42,219 nt of DNA from Novosphingobium flavum (GTDB lineage: Bacteria; Pseudomonadota; Alphaproteobacteria; Sphingomonadales; Sphingomonadaceae): NCBI RefSeq assembly GCF_014230315.1, contig NZ_JACLAW010000020.1, forward strand, positions 1 through 42,219, read 5' to 3'. Every line of letters starts with the position of its first letter. Positions within the stretch are counted from its first letter, which is position 1. This document shows, piece after piece, positions 8,369 to 15,528 of this stretch. A program made the translations under genes and the position numbers. The notes below the pieces were generated by a model. The model saw only the letters and a program-made list of their open reading frames with translations, had not been told where the DNA came from and did not search any database.

Positions 8369-9151
8369 TCAGCCCAGGTATGGCCTGGCCCAGCCGAGCC
8401 CCTCGGTCGTGGTCGTAGCGGGGGCATATTCACAGCCGACCCAGCCTTCGTAGCCAAGCGCGTCGATGCGCGGCAGCAGCCAGCCGAAGTTGATCTCGCC
8501 GCTGCCCGGTTCGTGCCGACCCGGATTGTCGGCCAGCTGGATATGGCCAATCTTGGGCAGCAGCCGCTCGATCGACCGGGCCAGATCGCCCTCCATGACC
8601 TGCAGGTGATAGATATCGAACAGCAACTGCACATTGTCTCGCCCGACCTGCTCGATGATGTCCATCACCGCAGCCGAGCGATCATAGAAATAGCCGGGAA
8701 TATCGACGCGGGTGTTGATGGGTTCGAGGACGAGGGTGATCCCGTCACCCGCGACCGCATCGGCGGCGAGGCGGATGTTCGCGATCAAGGTTGCGGTCCA
8801 CGCCGCACGGTCCGCGTCCACCGGGATCTTCCCCGCCATCAGGTGCAGCGTCTTGCAACTGGTCGCGCGGGCATAGGTCAGTGCCGTCTCGATGCTGGCG
8901 CGGAATTCCTCGGCCCGCGCCGGATTGGCCGCATAGCCGCGATCCCCCGCCGCCCAGTCGCCCGGAGGCATGTTGAACAGGGCGAAGGTCAGGCCGGCCG
9001 CGCGCATTCGCTCGGCGACGGTTTCGGCCGGCTCGCCATAAGGCGAAACGCATTCGACCGCCTTGAAGCCTGCTGCCGCAGCGGCCGCGAACCTGTCGAG
9101 AAACGGCAGGTCGGTGAAGAGCATCGTGAGGTTGGCGGCCAGTCTCGTCAT
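8369..9151 (-). CDS. hyi: Hydroxypyruvate isomerase (possibly 2-oxo-tetronate isomerase)
   Basis: The 260-residue cytoplasmic TIM-barrel protein matches the Hyi family, which interconverts hydroxypyruvate and tartronate semialdehyde; length equals the E. coli enzyme (258). Visible motifs: AANLTMLFTDLPFLDRF at the start, FNMPPGDWAAGDRG (59-72), LHLMAGK, then metal ligands in the expected spacing: E143 (LEPIN), D179 (FDIYH), Q205 (HIQLAD) and E241 (GCEY). An AGGAATT site precedes ATG 9151. It lies between GHL2 and GHL1 in the TBDT1 unit. Its product fits the reductase at 17756-18649. The close relative OtnI acts on 2-oxo-tetronates, but its partner genes otnK and otnC are absent here, so the glycerate route is preferred. 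Confidence 0.88.
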   Translation of the reverse strand: MTRLAANLTMLFTDLPFLDRFAAAAAAGFKAVECVSPYGEPAETVAERMRAAGLTFALFNMPPGDWAAGDRGYAANPARAEEFRASIETALTYARATSCKTLHLMAGKIPVDADRAAWTATLIANIRLAADAVAGDGITLVLEPINTRVDIPGYFYDRSAAVMDIIEQVGRDNVQLLFDIYHLQVMEGDLARSIERLLPKIGHIQLADNPGRHEPGSGEINFGWLLPRIDALGYEGWVGCEYAPATTTTEGLGWARPYLG

Positions 9152-9222
9152 AATTCCTCTTGGGCTTTGGTTAGGCTTCGGCCGGGGCCGAGCGGTAGAA
9201 TCTGCGGGTTGTTATGCCGGAA

Positions 9223-9252
9223 GATGCCCGCCCGGCAGACCGGACGGGCATC
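9223..9252 (-). other. Intercistronic hairpin between GHL2 and hyi
   Basis: GATGCCCGCCCGG pairs with CCGGACGGGCATC, 12 of 13 positions matching, around a CAGA loop. It lies just after the GHL2 stop (9259) and before the hyi start (9151). There is no U-tract, so it is more likely a partial terminator or an mRNA-stabilising structure than a full stop. Confidence 0.5.
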
Positions 9253-9258
9253 CCACCG

Positions 9259-11499
9259 CTACGCAAGATCGATGGCAATCACTTCGTGCAATGTGATCGA
9301 CGGGATTTTCACGACCAGCCGGCCGTTCGCATTCTGCGCCTCGGCGTCCGTCCCCGCTTCCAGCAGGCGCACCCGCCTGACCTTCGCGTCGGCCGGGAGC
9401 CGCAGGCTGACCTCGTAGGGGCCGGCCGGGAGGATTTCGCGCATGTAACCGCGCATCGCCATCGGGTTGGTCAGGTTGACGAGGTGGGCGGCGATCGAAT
9501 TCTGCTGCCGCCACAGGCTGATATCGACGAAGCCCGGCCCCTTGACAGTCATCGGCTGTTCCTCACCCGCCGCCCAGAGGACCGCATTGCGCAGGACCGC
9601 AAGGTGATCACCGCTCGAACATTCCCAGAAGGTCCGGTCGAGGTCGGTCGGGATATAGACCACGCGGCCTTTCCCGAAAGTGCCGGCATAGACCATCGGA
9701 ACCTCGGTCTGCCGGGTGGTCGGGAAGACCTTTTCCATCGGCAGGTCGGGATAGCTTGGGACCAGCGTGAGAGCCGGCGCTTCGCCGCCGGGGCGCGACG
9801 TGACGTGGACCAGCTTGGTCCCACCCATGATCCGCGGCGTATCGTCGATCCCCACGGTCAGCGGACCCGGCCCGCGTACCGTCAGGTAGCTGTTCTGCAC
9901 CCGCCGGTCGACCTGACCCTTGAAGTCGCAGCCGAACAGCTCGGCAAGTCCGAAGTTCGCGCGCGGCTGGCCCCATTCGTCGTAGAGCGAGGTTTCGTAC
10001 GTGGCGACGAGCGCCCCGCCCCGCTCGACATAGCCGCGCAGAAGAGCGCACTGCCGGTCGGACAGGGCGGCGATGTTGGGCAGCACCAGCACCTTGTAGC
10101 GGTCGATATATTCGGGATCGAGCTGGCGCTCGTCGGCAAAGCAGAACGGAATCCGCGCCTCGACGAGGGCCTGATAATACCCGTTGGTGGCATCGTCGGC
10201 GCCCATGCGCAGGGTCTGCGCATCCATCGGCCCCGCCGCCCCGGTGTCACGCCGCGCATCCGGGGTGTAATAGGTCGACGTCTGGTGCGATTGCACCATG
10301 GCAACCCGTGCGAGGTTGTCCGTATTGCGGAAATAGTCCTCGTTCGCCGCGTGCCAGCTATAGGCCTTCTCGATCACCGGGACCCAACGCTTGTCGAACA
10401 CCTCGGCCTTGAACTTGGTCATCCACGGACGGAAGCCATGCGCCAGCCCGTCGTGCAGGTAGGCCGCGATTTCCGGCCCGGACTGAACCGAATCCATGAA
10501 ACGATAGGGCGTTGACGTCTCACCCACCGCGAAGATCCCGCTCATCGGGCGGTCCTGCATCAGGCAGTAGGTTTCCTTGGCGCTGCGGCCGTTGAGCCAG
10601 GCCGGCCCTTCCCCGCTGCGCCCCTGCCGGTCAGCGTAGATCGAGCGAACCGTCTCGCGCAGGCGGCGAGGATCGAGCCGCCCCCATGTGCCGGGCGTAA
10701 AGAAGGCATTCGGGTTGATCGCCTGAACGGTGTCGGTCCACAGCTTGAGCTGGGCATAGCGCTTTTCATCGTCCCAGATCAGGTAGGCCCGCACCGCGGG
10801 ATCGCGCGGGTTGGAGAGGGCGGTCGGCAGATCGAGGCCGCTCTTGGCCTTGAATTCGCTCTTGCACAGATCGCAGTGGCAGATGCCGGCGCTGCCGGCC
10901 CAGCGGTTCCCGAATATACCGTCGACCGGATAGGTGCTGACGATCTCCTCCAGCACCTGCGGCATCCACTCGAACGTGACCTTGCCGTTCGGGCAGGTCA
11001 GGTACAGGCCCGGATCGGTCGGATGGCGCTTGACCGATCCGTCCGCATTCCGCGCGACCCATTCGGGGTGGGCAGCGAGCGCATCGTCGTGCATCGCGTG
11101 CGGATCGACCCGGCCAAGGACCCGGATGCCCATCTTCTTGCAGGCATGAACAAGCTCGCCGAACATGTCCCCCTTGCCAAGGTAGGGACTGCGGTAATGG
11201 TAAGGCACCTTGGTCGGGTAATAGGCGCTGACCCCGCCCGCGCTGAGGCAGACCCCCTGAGTCTTGGTCCTCGCCAGGAAATCGAGCCAGAACTGCTTGT
11301 CGTAGCGACCCGGATCGTCATCCGTTGCGCAGATCTGTACCCAGCGCATCGGGCCCCATTCCCAGCCTTTGCCCCTCTCCGTGGTGGCCGCCATCAGCGA
11401 TGCCGGCAGGGTGGACAGAAGTCCCATTCCAGCCCCCCCCTTCATCACTGTCCGGCGATCCACCGCGAAGCTCTGCTTTTCCATGTCCTCGGAGCCCAT
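9259..11499 (-). CDS. Tat-type exported glycosyl-hydrolase-like protein GHL2
   Basis: From ATG 11499 (site GAGAGGA) the product has 746 residues. The N-terminus has DRRTVMKGGAGMGLLSTLPASL, a twin-arginine-like export signal. The barrel part shows FLARTKTQGVCLSAGGVSAYYPTKVPYH, VLGRVDPHAMHDD, HPEWVARNADGS and DGIFGNRWAGSAGI followed by CHCDLCKSEFKAK. This is the same order as in GHL1. A beta-galactosidase-trimerisation-like domain follows (YKVLVLPNIAALSDRQ, YVERGGALVATYETSLYDEWG), then a beta-rich C-terminal domain ending in ITLHEVIAIDLA. The gene starts 25 bases after the TBDT1 stop. Role inferred: periplasmic processing of whatever TBDT1 imports. Substrate and catalytic residues are unknown. 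Confidence 0.8.
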   Translation of the reverse strand: MGSEDMEKQSFAVDRRTVMKGGAGMGLLSTLPASLMAATTERGKGWEWGPMRWVQICATDDDPGRYDKQFWLDFLARTKTQGVCLSAGGVSAYYPTKVPYHYRSPYLGKGDMFGELVHACKKMGIRVLGRVDPHAMHDDALAAHPEWVARNADGSVKRHPTDPGLYLTCPNGKVTFEWMPQVLEEIVSTYPVDGIFGNRWAGSAGICHCDLCKSEFKAKSGLDLPTALSNPRDPAVRAYLIWDDEKRYAQLKLWTDTVQAINPNAFFTPGTWGRLDPRRLRETVRSIYADRQGRSGEGPAWLNGRSAKETYCLMQDRPMSGIFAVGETSTPYRFMDSVQSGPEIAAYLHDGLAHGFRPWMTKFKAEVFDKRWVPVIEKAYSWHAANEDYFRNTDNLARVAMVQSHQTSTYYTPDARRDTGAAGPMDAQTLRMGADDATNGYYQALVEARIPFCFADERQLDPEYIDRYKVLVLPNIAALSDRQCALLRGYVERGGALVATYETSLYDEWGQPRANFGLAELFGCDFKGQVDRRVQNSYLTVRGPGPLTVGIDDTPRIMGGTKLVHVTSRPGGEAPALTLVPSYPDLPMEKVFPTTRQTEVPMVYAGTFGKGRVVYIPTDLDRTFWECSSGDHLAVLRNAVLWAAGEEQPMTVKGPGFVDISLWRQQNSIAAHLVNLTNPMAMRGYMREILPAGPYEVSLRLPADAKVRRVRLLEAGTDAEAQNANGRLVVKIPSITLHEVIAIDLA

Positions 11500-11524
11500 C
11501 TGTTGTCCTCTCACCGGTCCGCCG

Positions 11525-14293
11525 TCACCAGCGGGCCCTGATACCGACGCCGAAGTTGCGGCCGATCGTATCGTAAAAGCCCGATGCGTTGGCAGCGCCG
11601 GCACGAACGATCGTGCTTTCGGCAAGCAGAGGCGGAGCGACATTGGTGAGATTCTCGACCTTGGCGAACAGCTGGAGCTTGGGAGTGATGTCGATGGTCG
11701 CGCTCAGGTCGAGGTAGTAGCGGCCCGCGTAGGAGTTTTTGTCGAGATCTAGCGGACCGTAGGAGTTGTCATACTTGCCGCCGCCAACGAAGTTACCAAG
11801 CAGGCGCAGCAGGACCGGGCCCTGATGGTAGGACACGGTGGTGGCCGCGCGCCACTTAGGCGTGGCGTTCGTCCCGGTCAGTTGGCCTGCCGTGTCGGTC
11901 ACAACCCCGTTCGAAATGGTGGTAAGCCGGTCGACATAGGTTGCGACCGTCGAAAGGGTGAGGTCACCATCGCCCAATGCGGTCCGGTATGAGGCTTCGA
12001 TATCCAGACCGCGCGTCTTCAACTGCTGCGCATTGAAGGTCGTGACCTGGACTTGCGTAATCGTCCCTGCCGAATTGCGTTGGACGCCCGCGCAGAACAC
12101 GGCCGAGCCGGCAAAGCAGCGATCGATCACCTCCTGCGCGATCAGAGCCGTAATCGCCCCCGTTAGATTGATGTCGAAAGCATCGACGGAGAACTGGAAC
12201 CCGCGCAGGAAATCTGGGCGCAGGACGACGCCGAATGTCAGGGTATGGGCCGATTCCGGCTTCAGCGCGGCGTTGCCGCCCGAAAGTGTTGCGACGACGA
12301 CCGATTGGTTCGTCGTGCGATCAATCACCCCGTTGCCCTGCCGCACGGTGGCCGCCGCGAAGAGTTCGTTGATCGTCGGAGCCCGGAAATCCCGCGAGTA
12401 GGTACCGCGAAAGCGGATCTGGTCGTTGACGTTCCAGTTCAGGCCGACCTTCCATACGCCGGTGCCGCCACTGGTGCTGTAGTCGACATAGCGTCCGGCC
12501 AGATCAAGCTGAAGATCGCGGGCGAAGGGCACATCCTTGGCCAGCGGGACGCCGACTTCCAGATAGGTTTCCTTGACGTTGACCGCCCCCTGGTAGGGCG
12601 CGGAACTGGCCTGCCGCCAGCCGTTGATCGCCGACACCGGGTCGGATTTCAGGTCGACCGTTTCCCGGCGATATTCCGCGCCGAACGCCGTCTGGACCTC
12701 ACCCGCCCAGGTCGACAAGGGGCTACCCTTGATATTCAAATTGACATCGACTTGGTTCGAATAGGCGCGGATCCACGAAGTGCCCGTCACCCAGTCCACC
12801 GCCTGAGCCGAAACCGTATTGACGCCGAAGGGATTGACCGGAACGCATCCATTGGTGGGATCGGCCAGGGTCGAGCGGCAGATAGGCTGTCCATTCGTGC
12901 CGATCACCGTGTCAAGCGCCTGCGTCCAGCGCGCGTTGTTCCGGTTGTGCAGGCTCTGGTTGTCGTAAACTGCGTGCGTGTAGTTGAAGTTGGCATCCCA
13001 CGACCAGCCGCCGCCGATCTCACCATTCAGCCCTGATGAGGTACGAATGTAAGTGTTCTTGGTCGTATTGTCGTTAAGACCAAGCTCGGGATTGAGGCGC
13101 CCCAGCGTGAACGAGGCCATGCTGTTGGCCAGCATGAGCGCGCGAATGTTCGCCGGGAGGAAGGCGTTGTCCGCTTTGATCGTGATGTCGCCGTTATTGT
13201 AGTTGTAGTTGTTGGTTTGCCGCTGCTCGCTGCGCGCGAACAGGACGTCGACGTGGCCGGTCAGGCTTGGCGAAAAGTCGTAGCTCGCGCGGGCATAGCC
13301 ATTATATCGCTTGCTGGACGGGGTCAGCACCGCGAAGTTCGGCTGCAGCATCAGCCCTTCACCGCCCTGCATCCAGATCGAGCTGACGTTGGTGCCTTGG
13401 ACAAACTGGCTTTGCGCCCCGTTCACACCAAACTGGATGTTCTTGAGCGCGCCGCTGCTGGTTATCACGCCGCCGTAAGTCATCGAGGACAAACGGACAT
13501 CGGGAACGATCAACTGGCGGAACTGCCCGTTGCTCGTGGTATAGGACTGGTTCGGAATCAGGGTCAGGCCGTTGCTGCCCCAGTCCCGCGCGCCTTGATA
13601 GAGGATGTCCGGGCGATTGAAGTAGGACACGGCCGCCACGATGTGGCCGCGATCTTCGGCAAACCCGGTGCCATACGCCAGGCTGGCAGAAAATGTCCGT
13701 GCGTCGCCCTCGCCCGAGATGCCGTACTGGGCGTCAGCCTTGCCGCCCTTCAGCTTGCCGTCGAGGAATACGTTGACCACGCCGGTCACGGCGTCGGAGC
13801 CATAGACGGACGAGGCACCGCCAGTCACGATTTCAAGCCGCTTGATCAGCGCCGGCGGCAAGAGGTTGAGGTCGAAACCGCCGGTCGGGCTCGAATTCAT
13901 GGTGCGCTGGCCGTCGATGAGGACAAGCGTGCGGGTCGCGCCGAGCGAGCGGATGTTGAAGGTCGATGCACCGACGTCGGTGGCCGAACCGTTGTTCCGG
14001 TTGGGGCGCAGAGCGGGCATGTCGCGCAGTAAGTCTACGACTGAAGTCGGCGCCTTGGCCTGCAACTGCTTTTCGTCGAGCGACGTGACAGGCATAGGCG
14101 TATCGAATGTCGAGCGCGCAATACGGCTCCCAGTGACGACAATGTCCTGACCCGGCACTTTGTCAGCCGCCGTGTCCGCAGCGACAGCGCCCACATCCGG
14201 TGCAGCCTGCACTTCTGCGGCCAAAGCCCCGGAACCCATGGCCAGTAGCCCGACGCTGGCCATCAACAGAGCGATCCCGCTTCTCGAACGCAT
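11525..14293 (-). CDS. TonB-dependent receptor TBDT1
   Basis: The start at 14293 is set by an AGGAGAGG site and gives 922 residues; the longer open frame adds an unlikely leader. Residues 1-26 or so (MRSRSGIALLMASVGLLAMG) are a Sec signal. Then come a TonB-box-like DIVVTGSRI, a plug domain (VVDLLRDMPALRP, NIRSLGATRTLVLIDGQR, EIVTGGASSVYGSDAVTGVVN) and a 22-strand-type barrel ending in GRNFGVGIRARW with a terminal aromatic residue. It sits in the outer membrane and imports a ligand using TonB energy. It heads the unit with GHL2, hyi and GHL1 and closely resembles TBDT2 (plug motifs and barrel stretches such as GARDWGS and ALKNIQFGVNGAQSQFVQGTN). The ligand is unknown; position suggests a carbohydrate or sugar-acid-containing oligomer. 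Confidence 0.93.
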   Translation of the reverse strand: MRSRSGIALLMASVGLLAMGSGALAAEVQAAPDVGAVAADTAADKVPGQDIVVTGSRIARSTFDTPMPVTSLDEKQLQAKAPTSVVDLLRDMPALRPNRNNGSATDVGASTFNIRSLGATRTLVLIDGQRTMNSSPTGGFDLNLLPPALIKRLEIVTGGASSVYGSDAVTGVVNVFLDGKLKGGKADAQYGISGEGDARTFSASLAYGTGFAEDRGHIVAAVSYFNRPDILYQGARDWGSNGLTLIPNQSYTTSNGQFRQLIVPDVRLSSMTYGGVITSSGALKNIQFGVNGAQSQFVQGTNVSSIWMQGGEGLMLQPNFAVLTPSSKRYNGYARASYDFSPSLTGHVDVLFARSEQRQTNNYNYNNGDITIKADNAFLPANIRALMLANSMASFTLGRLNPELGLNDNTTKNTYIRTSSGLNGEIGGGWSWDANFNYTHAVYDNQSLHNRNNARWTQALDTVIGTNGQPICRSTLADPTNGCVPVNPFGVNTVSAQAVDWVTGTSWIRAYSNQVDVNLNIKGSPLSTWAGEVQTAFGAEYRRETVDLKSDPVSAINGWRQASSAPYQGAVNVKETYLEVGVPLAKDVPFARDLQLDLAGRYVDYSTSGGTGVWKVGLNWNVNDQIRFRGTYSRDFRAPTINELFAAATVRQGNGVIDRTTNQSVVVATLSGGNAALKPESAHTLTFGVVLRPDFLRGFQFSVDAFDINLTGAITALIAQEVIDRCFAGSAVFCAGVQRNSAGTITQVQVTTFNAQQLKTRGLDIEASYRTALGDGDLTLSTVATYVDRLTTISNGVVTDTAGQLTGTNATPKWRAATTVSYHQGPVLLRLLGNFVGGGKYDNSYGPLDLDKNSYAGRYYLDLSATIDITPKLQLFAKVENLTNVAPPLLAESTIVRAGAANASGFYDTIGRNFGVGIRARW

Positions 14294-14356
14294 ATGCCTC
14301 TCCTGCCTTGCAAGCGCACCCACTCGCCCGATTGGGAAGTGGGTGCATTCTTGATC

Positions 14357-14401
14357 ATGTTTTATGTCCATACCATATCATGGTATGTTTTTATGTCCAT
14401 A
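14357..14401. promoter_or_regulatory. Tandem repeat/palindrome operator upstream of TBDT1
   Basis: Two direct copies (ATGTTTTATGTCCATA at 14357-14372, and the same with one extra T at 14385-14401) flank and overlap a palindrome with 7-bp arms, ATACCATATCATGGTAT (14370-14386). The stretch lies about 65-110 bases before the TBDT1 start in otherwise GC-rich DNA. TGGTATGTTTTTATGTCCA (14381-14399) recurs with 17 of 19 matches at 30555-30573. GGTAT/ATACC half-sites are common in FadR-family operators, and the FadR-type gene lies just to the right. Binding by that protein is inference. Confidence 0.6.
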
Positions 14402-14558
14402 ATCAATTTTGCGTTACTGCAGAGAGAATGAACCTCCCATTTTCAAGGCCTATTTGGCGCATTCCGTGGGAACGATGTATGACCATTCGCGTCGCACAGT
14501 TGCCCAAGCAAAATCCATCGACACTCGCCGCCGATAATCATCCCCGCCAAGGGACCAC

Positions 14559-14629
14559 GCATCCAGCCAGCACAACGAAGGGCGCGGAAATCTTGCATTC
14601 CCGCGCCCTTCGTTGTGCTGGCTGGATGC
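14559..14629. repeat. Perfect inverted repeat, 29-bp arms, 13-base loop
   Basis: Arms 14559-14587 and 14601-14629 are exactly complementary over 29 bp. The left arm begins GCATCCAGCCAGCACAACG and the loop is AAATCTTGCATTC. It begins 9 bases beyond the stop of the regulator gene (14639) on its downstream side, in the 345-base gap before the TBDT1 start. There is no T-run on either side. It could terminate the regulator transcript, form a very stable RNA 3' end, or insulate it from the TBDT1 promoter. Apart from this and the operator the gap holds nothing recognisable. Confidence 0.85.
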
Positions 14630-14638
14630 TGAAGCGGC

Positions 14639-15439
14639 CTAGCGGGCCCCGCGCACCGTTCGGGTCTTGCCTGAAGCCACTAAATCGCTGCGGGCCAGCC
14701 GCCGGATCGAGGCTTCGAGCCGCCGCTCCTCGTCGAATATCTCGCGCTGCGTATGCATCGCCGTGGTCATATGCTCACCCGCAGCTGCACGCGCCGCATT
14801 GGCATCCCGGGCCATGATGGCATCGTAGATCGCCTGGTGCTCGTGCAGTTGGGATTCGCGTTGCCGACGATGTTCGTAAAGATTCTTGCGGTTCAAATAG
14901 ACGTTGGAGCGCAGGATTGTCTCGATGCTGCGCATGAAGTGAAGCATCATGAGGTTGTGACTTGCCTCATAGATCGCAAAATGGAACTCGGCGTCCGTCC
15001 TAGCGATCTCTTCGACGTTCTGCTGTTCATGTGCGACCACCATCGCCTGAAACCATCTGGTGATCGTTTCCCGGTCGACTTCGGAGGCACGCTCCGCCGC
15101 GAGCCCTGCCGCGGCCGCCTCGACCACGGCGCGAAGCTCGAGGCAATCGAACCGCGCCTCTGGTGTATCCATGAGTTGCACCAGCGGATCGCGCATGCTC
15201 TTGCCGATGTCCTCGCTGACATGAGCCACACCCTGCGCGTTTGTGGTCAGCAAGCCATCGGAAATCAGCTTGTCCAATGCCTCGCGCAGCGACGGCCGCG
15301 ACACATCAAGCTTGGTAGAAAGGTCTCGCTCGGACAACAGCCGCTCACCGGGCTGCAGCGATCCTTCGAGGATCATCTGCTTGATGTGTTCAGCGATTGC
15401 GTCCGCCAGCTTGTGGGGTCTGATCGATGTCGTGCTCAT
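14639..15439 (-). CDS. GntR/FadR-family transcriptional regulator (FCD ligand domain)
   Basis: The 266-residue protein has an N-terminal winged helix (about 8-76: ILEGSLQPGERLLSERDLSTKL, then VSRPSLREALDKLISDGLL) and an all-helical FCD domain (about 95-230). Candidate metal-binding residues of the FCD pocket are D149 and H153 (DAEFHFAIYEASH), H199/H201 (LHEHQAIYDAI) and H223. Relatives (LldR, GlcC, PdhR, UxuR) sense hydroxy acids or sugar acids and usually repress nearby catabolic genes. The gene lies between the two TBDT modules. A TGG-N13-CCA element (15461-15479) sits just before its start, which would fit autoregulation. Likely effector by context: glycerate, tartronate semialdehyde, hydroxypyruvate or an upstream sugar acid. 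Confidence 0.9.
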   Translation of the reverse strand: MSTTSIRPHKLADAIAEHIKQMILEGSLQPGERLLSERDLSTKLDVSRPSLREALDKLISDGLLTTNAQGVAHVSEDIGKSMRDPLVQLMDTPEARFDCLELRAVVEAAAAGLAAERASEVDRETITRWFQAMVVAHEQQNVEEIARTDAEFHFAIYEASHNLMMLHFMRSIETILRSNVYLNRKNLYEHRRQRESQLHEHQAIYDAIMARDANAARAAAGEHMTTAMHTQREIFDEERRLEASIRRLARSDLVASGKTRTVRGAR

Positions 15440-15460
15440 TCAACAAACCGTAAAATATAT

Positions 15461-15479
15461 TGGCGCAAAAACATAGCCA
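15461..15479 (-). promoter_or_regulatory. Possible operator, TGG-N13-CCA element (copy C) before the FadR-type gene
   Basis: Read on the minus strand the sequence is TGGCTATGTTTTTGCGCCA. It shares TATGTTTTT and the TGG/CCA ends with TGGTATGTTTTTATGTCCA upstream of TBDT1, with the core shifted by one base. It lies 22-40 bases before the regulator start, where a repressor would block its own transcription. Weak evidence alone; of interest as part of the set. Confidence 0.35.
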
Positions 15480-15528
15480 GACTTGTGGACAATCGGAAGG
15501 CCCCATTTCGCCGGCGGAGCTATGGCCA

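Noticed and set aside
8290..8634. Upstream extension of the GHL1 frame
   Set aside because: It overlaps the hydroxypyruvate isomerase gene, and the Tat signal with a strong ribosome binding site begins at 8289.
12245..14032. Plus-strand open frames opposite TBDT1
   Set aside because: No start signals or domains, and they are fully covered by the receptor gene.
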